In this document: one piece after another, positions 14,257 through 23,112 of the stretch
Numbering within the stretch: position 1 is the first letter of the stretch
How the letters are laid out: every line of letters starts with the position of its first letter
Notes under the pieces: model-generated
What the model was told of the DNA's origin: nothing
What the model saw: only the letters and a program-made list of their open reading frames with translations
The model's database searches: none
DNA from: Pseudomonadales bacterium
Lineage (GTDB): Bacteria; Pseudomonadota; Gammaproteobacteria; Pseudomonadales; Azotimanducaceae
DNA length: 64,000 nt
Reading direction: 5' to 3'
Assembly (NCBI GenBank): GCA_022825925.1
Contig: JAJDVW010000142.1
Location: 22,696-86,695 of the forward strand
Translations under genes and position numbers: made by a program

Positions 14257-14409
14257 GGGCTCCAATCATATACCACGGTCCGGTGGATCGAGGGGTTGCG
14301 GCACCGCGCCATGCGGGCGTGGCCACGGCTGGCACGGTTCGGCGTGATCGACGCCCCGGCCGTCGAATTGCGGGTGGCCCCGATCTACTCAGAACGGGCT
14401 CCCGCCCGG

Positions 14410-15402
14410 TCAGCCCTTGGTGAACATGTTGCCACGCGGCCCCGTCCGAGCCTTCTGCCTCGACTTGACCGAAACCGCGCGAAAGACGTTCGCGGGCGCC
14501 GGGGATTGCGCAGGCTCGGGAGCCGGCGGCGGTGGGGGCGGGGGTTCCGCTTCCGCCGCAACCACGCGGCGGAACGATGCCCGGCCGGCGCGGGGCGACC
14601 GCGCGTGCGGCTCCGCGGAGGGCAGTTCCGCCGCCGCCCGCATGACCTCGACCTCGGCGTCGGGCTCGGGCGCCGTCTCCGACGTCTCCGATGCCGCGAC
14701 ATCGACCTCCCGCACCGGAACCGCGGTGGCATCCCGCACGGATGGGCCATCCGGCGCCAACGCGTCGGCGACCGCTGCCGGCGCGGACGTGGGCGCGATG
14801 TCCGGCGCGGGCGCGGCGGCGTTGGGCGCCGGCGCGTTCGCGTCCGCCGCGTGCATGGTCGGTACGGGTTCCGACGCGAGGGGTTCCGGCGCGAGCGAGC
14901 CACGCGCATTGCCCGAACCCGCATGGACGGACGGCGCCTCGGGGACCGTCGGCGGCGGCGCAGCGGGCATCGCGCCACCCACTGGCCCAAGGCTTTCGCG
15001 CAAGGTCATCCAGCCGATGCCGAGGCTGACCGACTTGTCGGTGACGAGCACGAGCAACCGATCCCACGCTTCGGGAACCGCCGCGATGAACTGGTGGGTA
15101 CTCGTGGTGGTGACCTGTACTTCCCGGATGAAGGCCGCCGGGGAGCCGCCGGCGTTCCAAGCGTGACCGAACCGGCTGATCGAGCGGCCAAGGAACATCT
15201 CGGACGCCGCCTCGCTGACCAGATCGACACCCTGCCCTTCCAGCGCGGACCCTTCGACCGCCGCCGCCACGGCTCGACCGGTCGCCGCGTCGGCGACCAC
15301 GCACGCCAAGGCCCCGTCGAGATCGGCAACGATCTCCTCGCAGATGGACTTGAGATCGTCCAAGTCGCGCTCCCTCGTTCCGGTGGCCGGGATTACTAGC
15401 AT
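14410..15402 (-). CDS. Roadblock/LC7-like protein with long Pro/Ala-rich tail
   Basis: Of 330 residues, about the first 130 look like a Roadblock/LC7 fold. There is an N-terminal helix, then A-C-V-V-A-D-A-A-T-G-R-A-V, a middle helix (V-S-E-A-A-S-E-M-F-L-G-R), strands with V-Q-V-T-T-T-S, and L-L-V-L-V-T-D-K-S-V-S-L-G-I-G-W. Such proteins dimerise and often regulate small GTPases (MglB type), but no GTPase gene is adjacent. Residues of about 140-330 are disordered, rich in Ala, Pro and Glu, and end with a basic stretch and G-N-M-F-T-K-G. The fold call comes from residue pattern alone. Confidence 0.7.
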   Translation of the reverse strand: MLVIPATGTRERDLDDLKSICEEIVADLDGALACVVADAATGRAVAAAVEGSALEGQGVDLVSEAASEMFLGRSISRFGHAWNAGGSPAAFIREVQVTTTSTHQFIAAVPEAWDRLLVLVTDKSVSLGIGWMTLRESLGPVGGAMPAAPPPTVPEAPSVHAGSGNARGSLAPEPLASEPVPTMHAADANAPAPNAAAPAPDIAPTSAPAAVADALAPDGPSVRDATAVPVREVDVAASETSETAPEPDAEVEVMRAAAELPSAEPHARSPRAGRASFRRVVAAEAEPPPPPPPAPEPAQSPAPANVFRAVSVKSRQKARTGPRGNMFTKG

Positions 15403-15548
15403 GCCGGTGTAGCCAGGTCAATACCCGCGCCCGCGCACTTCCGCGCACTCTCTCCCCAACCGCAACGGTTCCATGCGAGAATTCACCGGTTGCCCCGCAC
15501 GCGGCGTCGATCACCCCGTGCACCGACCCGGAGAGATCGTCACCGACC

Positions 15549-17255
15549 ATGGACAAGGCCACCATCGAGGCGGCAATCGACGCCGTGACGGCCCCCGGGC
15601 AGCCCTACGAAACGACGGTCGGGCGCGTCAACGGGGTCGACTTCCCGGTGTTCGCGAACGCGCCGGGCCACCTTCGGGACCTCTATCGCGAGGGGCTGGA
15701 ACACGCCGACGCGGACTTCTACGTCTACGCCGACGAGCGCTACACCTTCCGCGACGCGTGGGAGAACGCCGCCGCGTGCGCCAACGCCCTGCGCGCCCGC
15801 GGCATCCAGCCCGGGGACCGCGTGGGCATCGCCCTGCGCAACTATCCCGAGTGGGTGTTCGCGTTCATGGGCATCACGTCGATCGGCGCGGTGGCCGTGG
15901 CGCTCAACGCTTGGTGGTCCGCCGAGGAGCTGGTCTACGGCATCGAGGACAGCGGCCTCAAGCTCCTGTTCGTGGACCGCGAACGCCTTGAGCGGGTCGC
16001 GCCCCACGCGGAACGGCTGCACGTCGAACTGGTGACGGTGCGCTGCGAGCACCCGGGCGCGCCCACCTGGACCGACTTCCTCGCCGGCGCCTCGACCACC
16101 ATGCCCGAGACGCCCCTGTGCGGCGACGACGACGCGACGATCCTCTACACGTCCGGCTCCACGGCGCACCCCAAGGGCGTGCTGTCCGTGCACACGTCCG
16201 TCGTGCAGGCGCTGCTCGGCTGGGAGACCGGCGGGGCGCTGGCCGCCCACATCACGCCCGAACTCGCCGAAGTCGAGCCGCCCTACCCCCCGGCCATCAT
16301 CCTGAGCGTGCCGCTGTTCCACGTGACCGGCCTCACGGTGCAGCTCCTCTCCTCCTTCCGCTCCGGCCGCAAGATCGTCGCCATGTACCGGTGGGACCCG
16401 GAGGAGGCCTTGGGCATCATCGAGCGCGAGCGCGTCACCTCCTTCACCGGCGTACCGACCATGGCGTGGGAACTGGTGCAATCCCCCAACTACGACAGGT
16501 ACGACCTGTCGAGCCTCACAAGCGCCGGGGGAGGCGGCGCCCCCATGGCGCCGGAGCAGGCCCGCCGCATCGGCGAACAGATCGGCGAAGGGGCCGCCGG
16601 CACGGGCTGGGGCATGACCGAGACCCAGGGCCTCGCCACCATGATCGGCGGCCTGGCCTACATCGAGCGTCCCCGCAGTTGCGGCCGCCCGATCCTGCCG
16701 CTGGCGCGGGTCAAGGTCGTCGACGACGCCGGCAACGAACTCGCACGCGGCGAGACCGGCGAACTGTGGATTTGGGGCGCCATGAACTTCAAGGGCTACT
16801 GGAACCGGCCCGACGCCACGGCCGAAGCGCTGACCGACGGCTGGGTGCACACCGGCGACGTCGGCCACATGGACGAGGACGACTACGTCCACATCACCGA
16901 CCGCGCCAAGGACATGATCCTCCGCGGCGGCGAGAACATCGGCTGCCAGGAGGTGGAAGCCGCGCTCTACCGGCATCCCGGCGTCGCCGAGTGCGCCGTG
17001 TTCGGCGTGCCCGACGAGCGCCTCGGCGAGGCCGTCGCCGCGGTCGTCTCCGTGCGGCCCGACGCGCCGCCGAGCGTGGAGGACCTCAAGGCCCACACCG
17101 CCGAACACCTCGCGAAGTTCAAGGTGCCCGAACACCTCTGGCTGCGCACCGAGCGCCTGCCGCGCATCGCCTCCGAGAAGATCTTCAAGCGCCAGTTGCG
17201 CGACGAGGCGGTCGCGCTGCTGCAGGCGGACGGCCGCACCGCCGCCGACGGATAA
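15549..17255 (+). CDS. Acyl-CoA synthetase / AMP-dependent ligase (class I adenylate-forming)
   Basis: This 568-residue enzyme should activate a carboxylic acid as acyl-AMP and transfer it to CoA. It shows the P-loop-like Y-T-S-G-S-T-A-H-P-K-G (about residue 199), G-W-G-M-T-E-T-Q-G, the G-E-L-W-I-W-G segment, the Y-W-N-R-P-D motif, T-G-D-V-G-H-M-D and D-R-A-K-D-M-I-L-R-G-G-E-N-I. Near the C-terminus a Lys in S-E-K-I-F-K-R is in the catalytic position. The sequence does not tell the substrate; a medium or long fatty acid is most likely. A GGAGAG site lies upstream and a dehydrogenase gene follows after 22 nt. Confidence 0.9.
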   Translation: MDKATIEAAIDAVTAPGQPYETTVGRVNGVDFPVFANAPGHLRDLYREGLEHADADFYVYADERYTFRDAWENAAACANALRARGIQPGDRVGIALRNYPEWVFAFMGITSIGAVAVALNAWWSAEELVYGIEDSGLKLLFVDRERLERVAPHAERLHVELVTVRCEHPGAPTWTDFLAGASTTMPETPLCGDDDATILYTSGSTAHPKGVLSVHTSVVQALLGWETGGALAAHITPELAEVEPPYPPAIILSVPLFHVTGLTVQLLSSFRSGRKIVAMYRWDPEEALGIIERERVTSFTGVPTMAWELVQSPNYDRYDLSSLTSAGGGGAPMAPEQARRIGEQIGEGAAGTGWGMTETQGLATMIGGLAYIERPRSCGRPILPLARVKVVDDAGNELARGETGELWIWGAMNFKGYWNRPDATAEALTDGWVHTGDVGHMDEDDYVHITDRAKDMILRGGENIGCQEVEAALYRHPGVAECAVFGVPDERLGEAVAAVVSVRPDAPPSVEDLKAHTAEHLAKFKVPEHLWLRTERLPRIASEKIFKRQLRDEAVALLQADGRTAADG

Positions 17256-17277
17256 ACAGCCCCCGGAGCAGGATCCA

Positions 17278-18330
17278 ATGAGCCGAAAGACAGTCGCCAT
17301 GCAGTTGCCGCGCATCGCGGACGTGACCTCGCTGGAGGAGAAGTACTCGCTCGAACTCGAGGCCCTCGCGCCGGTGGCGGACATCGTCGAGGTGGAGAGC
17401 CAGACGGCGGAAGCGTTCGCGAAGGGCGCCGCCCACGCCGACGCGGTGATCACCTCCTGGGGCATCCGCTTCGACGAGGCGGTCATCTCGGAACTCGAGC
17501 AGTGCGTGGTGATCGGCCTCGGCAGCGTGGGCGTCGACATGGTGGACGTGGACGCCGCCACCCGAGCCGGCATCGTCGTGACGAACTGCCCCGACGTCTT
17601 CATCGAGGAAGTCGCCGACCACGCGATGATGCTGATCCTCGCGACCGCGCGCCGCACCAAGCAGATGGACCGGTTCGCGACGACCGGCGAGTGGCGCCAT
17701 GGCCGCCCGCTGCTCAACCACGTGCCGCGGCTCCTGGGGCAGACGCTCGGCCTCGTCTCGTTCGGCAACGTGGCGCGCTGCACGGCGCGGCGCGCCAAGG
17801 CCTTCGGCATGCACGTCGTCGCATACGATCCCTACGTCTCGGAACTCACCATCAGCGAGTACGGCGTGGAGCCCGTGTCCTTCGGCGAGCTGCTCGAACG
17901 CGCCGACTACGTCTCCGTGCACTCGCCGCACAACGCGGAGACCGAGCACCTCCTGAACGCCGCCGCGTTCGCCCGCATGAAGGACGGCGTCGCCGTGATC
18001 AACACCGCGCGCGGCCCCATCATCGACGAACCGGACCTGGTCGCCGCCCTCGAGAGCGGCAAGGTCGCCGCGGCCGGCCTCGACGTCCTCGAGCAGGAGC
18101 CGCCGGCGCCCGACAACCCGCTCCTCGCCATGGACAACGTCATCGTGACGCCCCACGTCGCGTCCGCGACCACGCGCATGCGCCCGACGGCACGCCGACG
18201 CGTCGGGCAGGAAGTGGCCATGGTGCTGCGGGGCAAGTGGCCGATGAGCTGCGTCAACCCGACCGTGCTGCCGAAGACGCCGCTCGAGCGCTGGCAACCG
18301 GTGTCGATGATGCGGGGACCGAACCGGTAG
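17278..18330 (+). CDS. D-2-hydroxyacid dehydrogenase family protein (CtBP/SerA-like)
   Basis: This 350-residue protein has both parts of the D-isomer-specific 2-hydroxyacid dehydrogenase fold. The catalytic trio is present: Arg in T-A-R-G-P-I-I-D, Glu in L-E-Q-E-P-P and His in T-P-H-V-A. The dinucleotide loop is unusual, reading G-L-V-S-F-G-N-V-A where the family normally has G-x-x-G-x-G-x-x-G, so two of the usual glycines are Ser and Ala. It follows the acyl-CoA ligase by 22 nt and is probably in the same operon. The substrate is unknown. Confidence 0.85.
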   Translation: MSRKTVAMQLPRIADVTSLEEKYSLELEALAPVADIVEVESQTAEAFAKGAAHADAVITSWGIRFDEAVISELEQCVVIGLGSVGVDMVDVDAATRAGIVVTNCPDVFIEEVADHAMMLILATARRTKQMDRFATTGEWRHGRPLLNHVPRLLGQTLGLVSFGNVARCTARRAKAFGMHVVAYDPYVSELTISEYGVEPVSFGELLERADYVSVHSPHNAETEHLLNAAAFARMKDGVAVINTARGPIIDEPDLVAALESGKVAAAGLDVLEQEPPAPDNPLLAMDNVIVTPHVASATTRMRPTARRRVGQEVAMVLRGKWPMSCVNPTVLPKTPLERWQPVSMMRGPNR

Positions 18331-18339
18331 GGGACCGGC

Positions 18340-19032
18340 TCAGCCTTCGGAAGCCGCCCCCCGCCGCGCCCGGATCTCGAACACGACCATCCAGTGGGCG
18401 CGGTACAGGGCCCAGTGCCCGTAGCCCGCGGCGATGGCCTCCGCGGACGGACGATCCTCGATGCAGCGCGCGCGGAACGCGCCGACCTCCTCGTCCACGT
18501 CGACCTCCACGTCCTGGAACCCCAGGAACTCGCGCACGAGCGGGTTGACGGACTTGTAGACGGCCTCTTTCGCGGCAAAGATCATCGTGCGCCACTCCGG
18601 CGCCGGCAGCCACGCGTGTTCCGCCTCGGTCAACAGACGGTCCGCGGTGCTCCCCGACACGGCGTTCTCGGTCTCGATGTCGATGCCCAGACCCTCGAAA
18701 GCGTCCGCCGGCCCGACGACGGCGGCCGCGAGCCGGCGCGAGTGGCCGATGCTGCCCACCACCCCTTCGGGCCAGACCGGCCGGCGCTCCTCCGAAGGGA
18801 TCTCGCACGGCTCGACGCCCATGCGCTTGAGGCCCTCGCGGGCCACGCGACGGCCCGTGGAAAACTCGCGGCCGCGCTTGTCCGCGACCGTGGCGGCATA
18901 GGTCGCCTCGCCCGGGAACAGTTCGCCGCGGTGGTCGCGCACCGCGGACAGCGTCAGCACGGCGTTGCGGAGCCGGCCGATGCGGGCGAATGCCAGGACT
19001 TCGCGGCCACGGTCGAGATCGAAGACGGTCAT
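18340..19032 (-). CDS. 4'-phosphopantetheinyl transferase (EntD/Sfp superfamily)
   Basis: This 230-residue enzyme would transfer phosphopantetheine from CoA to a carrier protein. It has the EntD-type motifs: P-V-W-P-E-G-V-V-G-S-I-G-H-S-R, then G-I-D-I-E-T (metal-binding acidic residues) and F-A-A-K-E-A-V-Y-K. No polyketide or nonribosomal peptide synthase gene lies in the window, so the target carrier could be a fatty-acid or secondary-metabolite carrier elsewhere. It converges on the dehydrogenase gene with a 9-nt gap. Confidence 0.88.
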   Translation of the reverse strand: MTVFDLDRGREVLAFARIGRLRNAVLTLSAVRDHRGELFPGEATYAATVADKRGREFSTGRRVAREGLKRMGVEPCEIPSEERRPVWPEGVVGSIGHSRRLAAAVVGPADAFEGLGIDIETENAVSGSTADRLLTEAEHAWLPAPEWRTMIFAAKEAVYKSVNPLVREFLGFQDVEVDVDEEVGAFRARCIEDRPSAEAIAAGYGHWALYRAHWMVVFEIRARRGAASEG

Positions 19033-19299
19033 TTGGGGGAGCCTACAGCGTCCCCAAGCGTGCTGACAACGGCTCCGTCGGTTCTGGCGGCCGGCGCCGA
19101 CCGGTGCCCGCGCCGGATTTCGGCGATCCTTCGCAAGCAGCCCCCCACCAGTCGCGTAACGCCTTACGGCGGATCCATTCGACTGTTGCCCCCACGCCGA
19201 TGACCCCAAACACGAGAGCTGTCTGTGAACGGGAGCGTCGGAAAAGCGCTGCCGGGCGAACCGGAGTACGACGACGCATGACAACCGAAACCCGGCAAC

Positions 19300-19455
19300 C
19301 AGAGCGTCCACGCGGCCGCACCCGCGCGTCCGGCGTGCTGCGCGCCGCGGTCCTGCTGGCGCTCCTCCTGGGCCTCGGCCGCCTGGTCGAACCGATTCCC
19401 CATGCCGTGCTCGCCGCCATCCTGCTGAAGGTCGGCGGGGACCTCGTCGAGAGCG
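19300..19455 (+). pseudogene. SulP-family anion permease remnant
   Basis: About 50 codons read R-G-R-T-R-A-S-G-V-L-R, then L-L-A-L-L-L-G-L-G and V-E-P-I-P-H-A-V-L-A-A-I-L-L-K-V-G. This matches the conserved stretch before the STAS domain of SulP sulfate/bicarbonate permeases. The rest of the roughly 500-residue transporter is missing on both sides. The fragment stops where the neighbouring minus-strand lipoprotein gene ends (19461). The bases from 19033 to about 19300 carry no gene I recognise. Confidence 0.75.
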
Positions 19456-19460
19456 ACGGA

Positions 19461-20714
19461 TCAGGGCATCGACAGCACGAACAGCCCGCCCTGGATGTCG
19501 CTGACGAGGATCGTTCCCGACGGCAGGTAGGGGTACACGCTCCAGGCGCCCTCCAACCCCACGCCGTCGCCTTCCGGGAAGGTATCGAAGAACGCGACCT
19601 CGCGGATCTCGCGCTCCCCCAGGTCCGCGAACTCGAGCACCCGCATGCCGGAGCGGTAGTTCGCCTCGAACACGCGGCTGCCGAGCACGTACAGGTTGTG
19701 GTCCGTCGCCGCCGTCCCCAGCTCGTGCGCGTACAGGTAGGCGGGCGCGTCGAGGTCCGCCATGTCGAACACGTGCGTGCGGGTCGGCACCGCGTAGTCC
19801 CGCTCGTCCAATTCGTCCCCGAGCAGGAAGAACCGGTGGTCTTCGGTCAGCCAGCCCTGATGCACGTAGGCAAGCTGCGGATAGGTCGTCGACGCGAGGG
19901 GAAGCGGAGCCGACTTGTCGGTCACGTCGACCACCTCGACGTGATCCTCGTTGCTGCTGAAGCAGATCTCCCGCTCGCGATGCTCGGCATCGGGCCCGTG
20001 GTAAAGGACGCACTGCGTGTCGTGGGTGCGGACCGTGCCATGGCAGCCCGCGAACATCGGGTTGTTGGGTGTGCCGACGTCGATCATGTGCAGGCCGTGC
20101 CCACAGGTGTCGGTGGACACCGCGTACGCGAATCCGGTCCGTTCGTTGACGGCCAGGTTGTGCGCGTCGGCGAAGTCGCCGTAGATCACGTCGGCCTCCC
20201 AGGCCTGCGCCGCGGAGACCCCGCGCAGGCGAGTCAGGTCGAACACCTGCATGCCGTGTGGGCCCGCCGAGTCCGCCACGATGTAGGCGTGGTTCCGGTA
20301 GACCTTGATGTCGCGCCACGGGGACGGCGTGGTGTGCGTCGGCAGCCGGCCGAGGAACATCGGGCTCCGCGGCGCCGACACATCGACGAAGGCGGTCCCG
20401 TCCGTCATCCCCATGAGCGCGTACTCCCTGCCTGTCGCCGGGTCGGTCCAGCCCCAGAGATCGCTGCCGGCGCCGTCGCCCATGTCCTCGAGCGGCACGC
20501 GGCTCTGCAAGGAGATGCCCGCGCAGGGGAACTCGCCGGCGCGGCCGTTCGCGCATGACCGGGCGCCGGCGTCCGATGCCGTGGGCGGCGGCGCCGGGTC
20601 CGCCGCGGCAGGCGGTGCGGACGGTCCACCACCACCGCCTCCCCCGCAGGCGCAGAGGAGCACGACCGCGAGGATCGCCGCGGCCGCCGCCCACGTCGGC
20701 GGGGCGGCTGTCAC
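19461..20714 (-). CDS. Choice-of-anchor B family lipoprotein (beta-propeller)
   Basis: This 417-residue protein begins with a hydrophobic signal segment ending in L-L-C-A-C-G-G-G, a lipobox-like site, then a Gly/Pro/Ala-rich linker. The rest consists of LVIVD-like repeats with W-G-W-T-D, G-T-A-F-V-D-V, W-R-D-I-K-V-Y, the conserved A-H-N-L-A-V-N-E, H-Q-G-W-L-T and D-H-N-L-Y-V. This is the choice-of-anchor B architecture, a secreted beta-propeller of unknown function. The start is a GTG; a GC hairpin at 20717-20732 lies right in front of it. It is probably anchored to an outer or inner membrane. Confidence 0.85.
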   Translation of the reverse strand: MTAAPPTWAAAAAILAVVLLCACGGGGGGGPSAPPAAADPAPPPTASDAGARSCANGRAGEFPCAGISLQSRVPLEDMGDGAGSDLWGWTDPATGREYALMGMTDGTAFVDVSAPRSPMFLGRLPTHTTPSPWRDIKVYRNHAYIVADSAGPHGMQVFDLTRLRGVSAAQAWEADVIYGDFADAHNLAVNERTGFAYAVSTDTCGHGLHMIDVGTPNNPMFAGCHGTVRTHDTQCVLYHGPDAEHREREICFSSNEDHVEVVDVTDKSAPLPLASTTYPQLAYVHQGWLTEDHRFFLLGDELDERDYAVPTRTHVFDMADLDAPAYLYAHELGTAATDHNLYVLGSRVFEANYRSGMRVLEFADLGEREIREVAFFDTFPEGDGVGLEGAWSVYPYLPSGTILVSDIQGGLFVLSMP

Positions 20715-21015
20715 GAGGCCCCGAGCGGGGCCGGCGGATTGCAGGTCATTGAGGCTCCGTCACGCCCCCAAGTTCGTCTTCCGACCGGTCCCGGGTGCCG
20801 TCGGCACGCACCACGATGTTCGCCAAGTTCCCTCTTTCCCGGATCGACACGCGCGGCCACCTTACACGTCGCGCGGGATTGCTGCAGGCGCTGCGGGGCC
20901 ATCGGCGGACCGCTCCCATGGCCGCCCATTCACGGCTGGTTCAGGGCCGGCTGCCGATGATGAACGAGCGTTAATGCAGTCGTCGCAATACCGGTCTCGA
21001 AAGGGGGAGCAGGGC
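20715..21015. other. Intergenic stretch between divergent genes
   Basis: About 300 bases separate a minus-strand lipoprotein gene and a plus-strand small membrane protein gene. The only structure I see is GGCCCC-GAGC-GGGGCC at 20717-20732, a six-base-pair hairpin touching the lipoprotein start. It could affect translation of that gene. I see no convincing promoter boxes, RNA gene or extra reading frame. Confidence 0.4.
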
Positions 21016-21237
21016 ATGCAGTGGTTTCGGCGACGTGGCGCGCGCCGTGCGCCAGCCGGCGCGGGGCTGAAGCGGGGATTCTGGATCGGCTGCGGCCTCG
21101 GGGCATCGGTCGGCATGGCCGTGGTGGTCGTTACGCCTGTCGTCGTCCTGGCCGCCGGCGCGATGGCGATCACCCTCTGGCTGTGTCGGAGGGCGGTGCG
21201 TGCAGCACCCGCGCGGGCGTCCAGGGCCGGGACATGA
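21016..21237 (+). CDS. Small hypothetical membrane protein
   Basis: This 73-residue protein has a basic N-terminus (Q-W-F-R-R-R-G-A-R-R) followed by a long hydrophobic stretch (about residues 21-57) that can form one or two helices, then a short basic tail. The ATG is preceded by AAGGGGGAG, a strong ribosome-binding site, which supports it as a real gene. An in-frame ATG at 20974 gives 14 more residues but lacks such a site. I do not recognise a family. It ends 22 nt from the convergent glycosyltransferase-sulfotransferase gene. Confidence 0.6.
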   Translation: MQWFRRRGARRAPAGAGLKRGFWIGCGLGASVGMAVVVVTPVVVLAAGAMAITLWLCRRAVRAAPARASRAGT

Positions 21238-21258
21238 TCGCCGCGGGCGCGACGGCGG

Positions 21259-23112
21259 TCACCCGTCGGCGTGCCTGCGCAACACGCCGCGCAGCCGAAC
21301 GAACTCCGCCAGGTACGACAGGCGCAGCAACGCGCGCGCCAGCCGGTGCCCGGGGCGGTCCGCTTCGCCCTCGAACACCGCTGCCGGAGGCACGCGGACA
21401 TCCGTCGATACGTCGAGGAAACCGAACACCCGACGGAGCGCGGCATCGTGGCGGCGCCGGAGGTCGTCCGCGCGCACGACCAGGACACGGTCGTGATCGA
21501 ACACGCGGTACAGGTTGCGCAACTGGCGGCTGTAGACGCCGCGGCCGCGGTAGCTGTGGACGCGTTGGGCGGACTCGGGGCGCCTCGGATCGCGGCTGCG
21601 CAGCATGCGGAAGGGTTCGAGCAGGAGCGCCTGCCACAAGGGCCTGTCCTCGCCACCGCGGCCTCGCTCCATATAGTAGTGGGAGACGGCCCGGTCCACC
21701 GGATCCCGGAGCAGAACGATGACCTTGAGGTCCGGGTTGTAGCGCCGCAGATCGGCCGGGACGTCGTCCAGGAACGCGTAGACCGGGGTGGCCTCTCCGA
21801 GCAGCGGTTCTCCCGGCAGACCGTTGAAACGGCAGTGGGCGAAGTGCGGCCGGTATCGCCCGTCGATGTCCGCGGGCGACCAGTCGCCGGAGTATTCGGG
21901 CGCGTCGAAGACGTGTACCTCCTTCAGCGACGACATCCCGATCTCCGGGTGCGCGTCCAGGAACTGCGCGAGCGCCGTCGTGCCGCATTTCTGCACGCCG
22001 ACGATCATGAACGCGAGGCGCGGGCGGTACCGCGGCTCGGGCTCCGTCCCCCTCGGCGGTGCGTCGGAACCGGCGTCGGCCCCCCGCGCTTCCGCGGGGC
22101 TCGGCACAACGGACCGTTGGGCCTCGGCCCACAGCCCGTCGACGTCCCGCAGCACCGCGTGGAAGCGCGAGCGCTCGACGTGCAGCGCGTGCGCGGAGAC
22201 CGTCTCGGACGCACCGGCCAGGAACCCCGCGCGCGTTTCGGCCGGAAGCCAGAACGCGTGGCCTACCGCGCCCGCCAGGGCGTCCGGCGCCGGCTCCGCG
22301 ACGATGCAGTTCTCACCGTCGAGGCAGAAGCCGCGGTTGCCGATCGCATCCAGCGTGACGACCACACACCCGGACGCCATGGCTTCCAGCGCCGGCAGGT
22401 AGAAGCCCTCGGTGGGGTGCGGCAGGCAGACCGCGACGCGCGTCTCGGCGAGCAGTTCCAGGAAACTGCCGCGTTCCCGGACGTGGTCGAGAAGCTCATG
22501 CGGAACCGAGCGCTCCCGCAGGCACCCGGACAGCGCGGCCGCGAGCTCGGGGCGCTTGTAACCGACGATGGCGACGGAGCGGGGACGCGCCTCCCAGGCG
22601 TCCGATGACGCGGCGCCGCGCCAGTCCCACGGGGCCAGGTCGGTCGCGTTCGGAATGGCGACGACCGGACCCCGGGGCCGGCCCGTCGCCGCGATGGCGT
22701 CGGCGACTTCGGCGCTGACGCAAATGCGGACCGCGCGCCTCGGCAGGTACTCCCAGAGTTCGGTGTCCGGGTCCGCGTGGCGCGTGTGCTGGACCAGGTT
22801 GACGCGCGGGTGGTCCGTCCCGTCGAGCCCCATCGCGCTCAGGTAGCGCCAGTCCGTGCCGGCGAGGAACAGCACGTCGTCCGCCGCAGGCGTCCAGTCG
22901 ACCGCGCCGTCGACGCTGCCGACGGGCCAGAGGCGTCGCCGTTCGCGCCGCAGCGCTTCGCCGAGCGGTCCGCCGGTGAACGCGATGCGCGGCGAGAACC
23001 CTTCCATCCGCCGGGCATGCGCGAAGTAGTGCGCGTGCTTCACCTCGCCGCCCGTCACCGCCTTGAAAGCGCGGTGGAACCAGATCGTGCGGGGGCGCCC
23101 GGGGACCGTCAT
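21259..23112 (-). CDS. Glycosyltransferase-sulfotransferase fusion protein
   Basis: This is a 617-residue two-enzyme fusion. Residues of about 1-330 resemble a GT-B (GT4-like) glycosyltransferase with T-E-G-F-Y-L-P-A-L-E-A-M-A-S-G, the E-x7-E type acidic motif. After a low-complexity linker, residues of about 370-610 are a PAPS-dependent sulfotransferase of the NDST/heparan type. They include V-G-V-Q-K-C-G-T-T-A-L (5'-phosphosulfate loop) and V-L-L-R-D-P-V-D-R-A-V-S-H-Y-Y (3'-phosphate site). The protein could add and sulfate a sugar on a cell-surface glycan. The ATG overlaps the stop of a second sulfotransferase (ATGA). Confidence 0.85.
   Translation of the reverse strand: MTVPGRPRTIWFHRAFKAVTGGEVKHAHYFAHARRMEGFSPRIAFTGGPLGEALRRERRRLWPVGSVDGAVDWTPAADDVLFLAGTDWRYLSAMGLDGTDHPRVNLVQHTRHADPDTELWEYLPRRAVRICVSAEVADAIAATGRPRGPVVAIPNATDLAPWDWRGAASSDAWEARPRSVAIVGYKRPELAAALSGCLRERSVPHELLDHVRERGSFLELLAETRVAVCLPHPTEGFYLPALEAMASGCVVVTLDAIGNRGFCLDGENCIVAEPAPDALAGAVGHAFWLPAETRAGFLAGASETVSAHALHVERSRFHAVLRDVDGLWAEAQRSVVPSPAEARGADAGSDAPPRGTEPEPRYRPRLAFMIVGVQKCGTTALAQFLDAHPEIGMSSLKEVHVFDAPEYSGDWSPADIDGRYRPHFAHCRFNGLPGEPLLGEATPVYAFLDDVPADLRRYNPDLKVIVLLRDPVDRAVSHYYMERGRGGEDRPLWQALLLEPFRMLRSRDPRRPESAQRVHSYRGRGVYSRQLRNLYRVFDHDRVLVVRADDLRRRHDAALRRVFGFLDVSTDVRVPPAAVFEGEADRPGHRLARALLRLSYLAEFVRLRGVLRRHADG

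Noticed and set aside
15540..17810. A 756-codon minus-strand frame opposite the acyl-CoA ligase
   Set aside because: It covers a gene with complete catalytic motifs on the other strand and has random composition.
20711..20929. A 72-codon minus-strand open frame in the intergenic region
   Set aside because: Basic low-complexity sequence and no ribosome-binding site.
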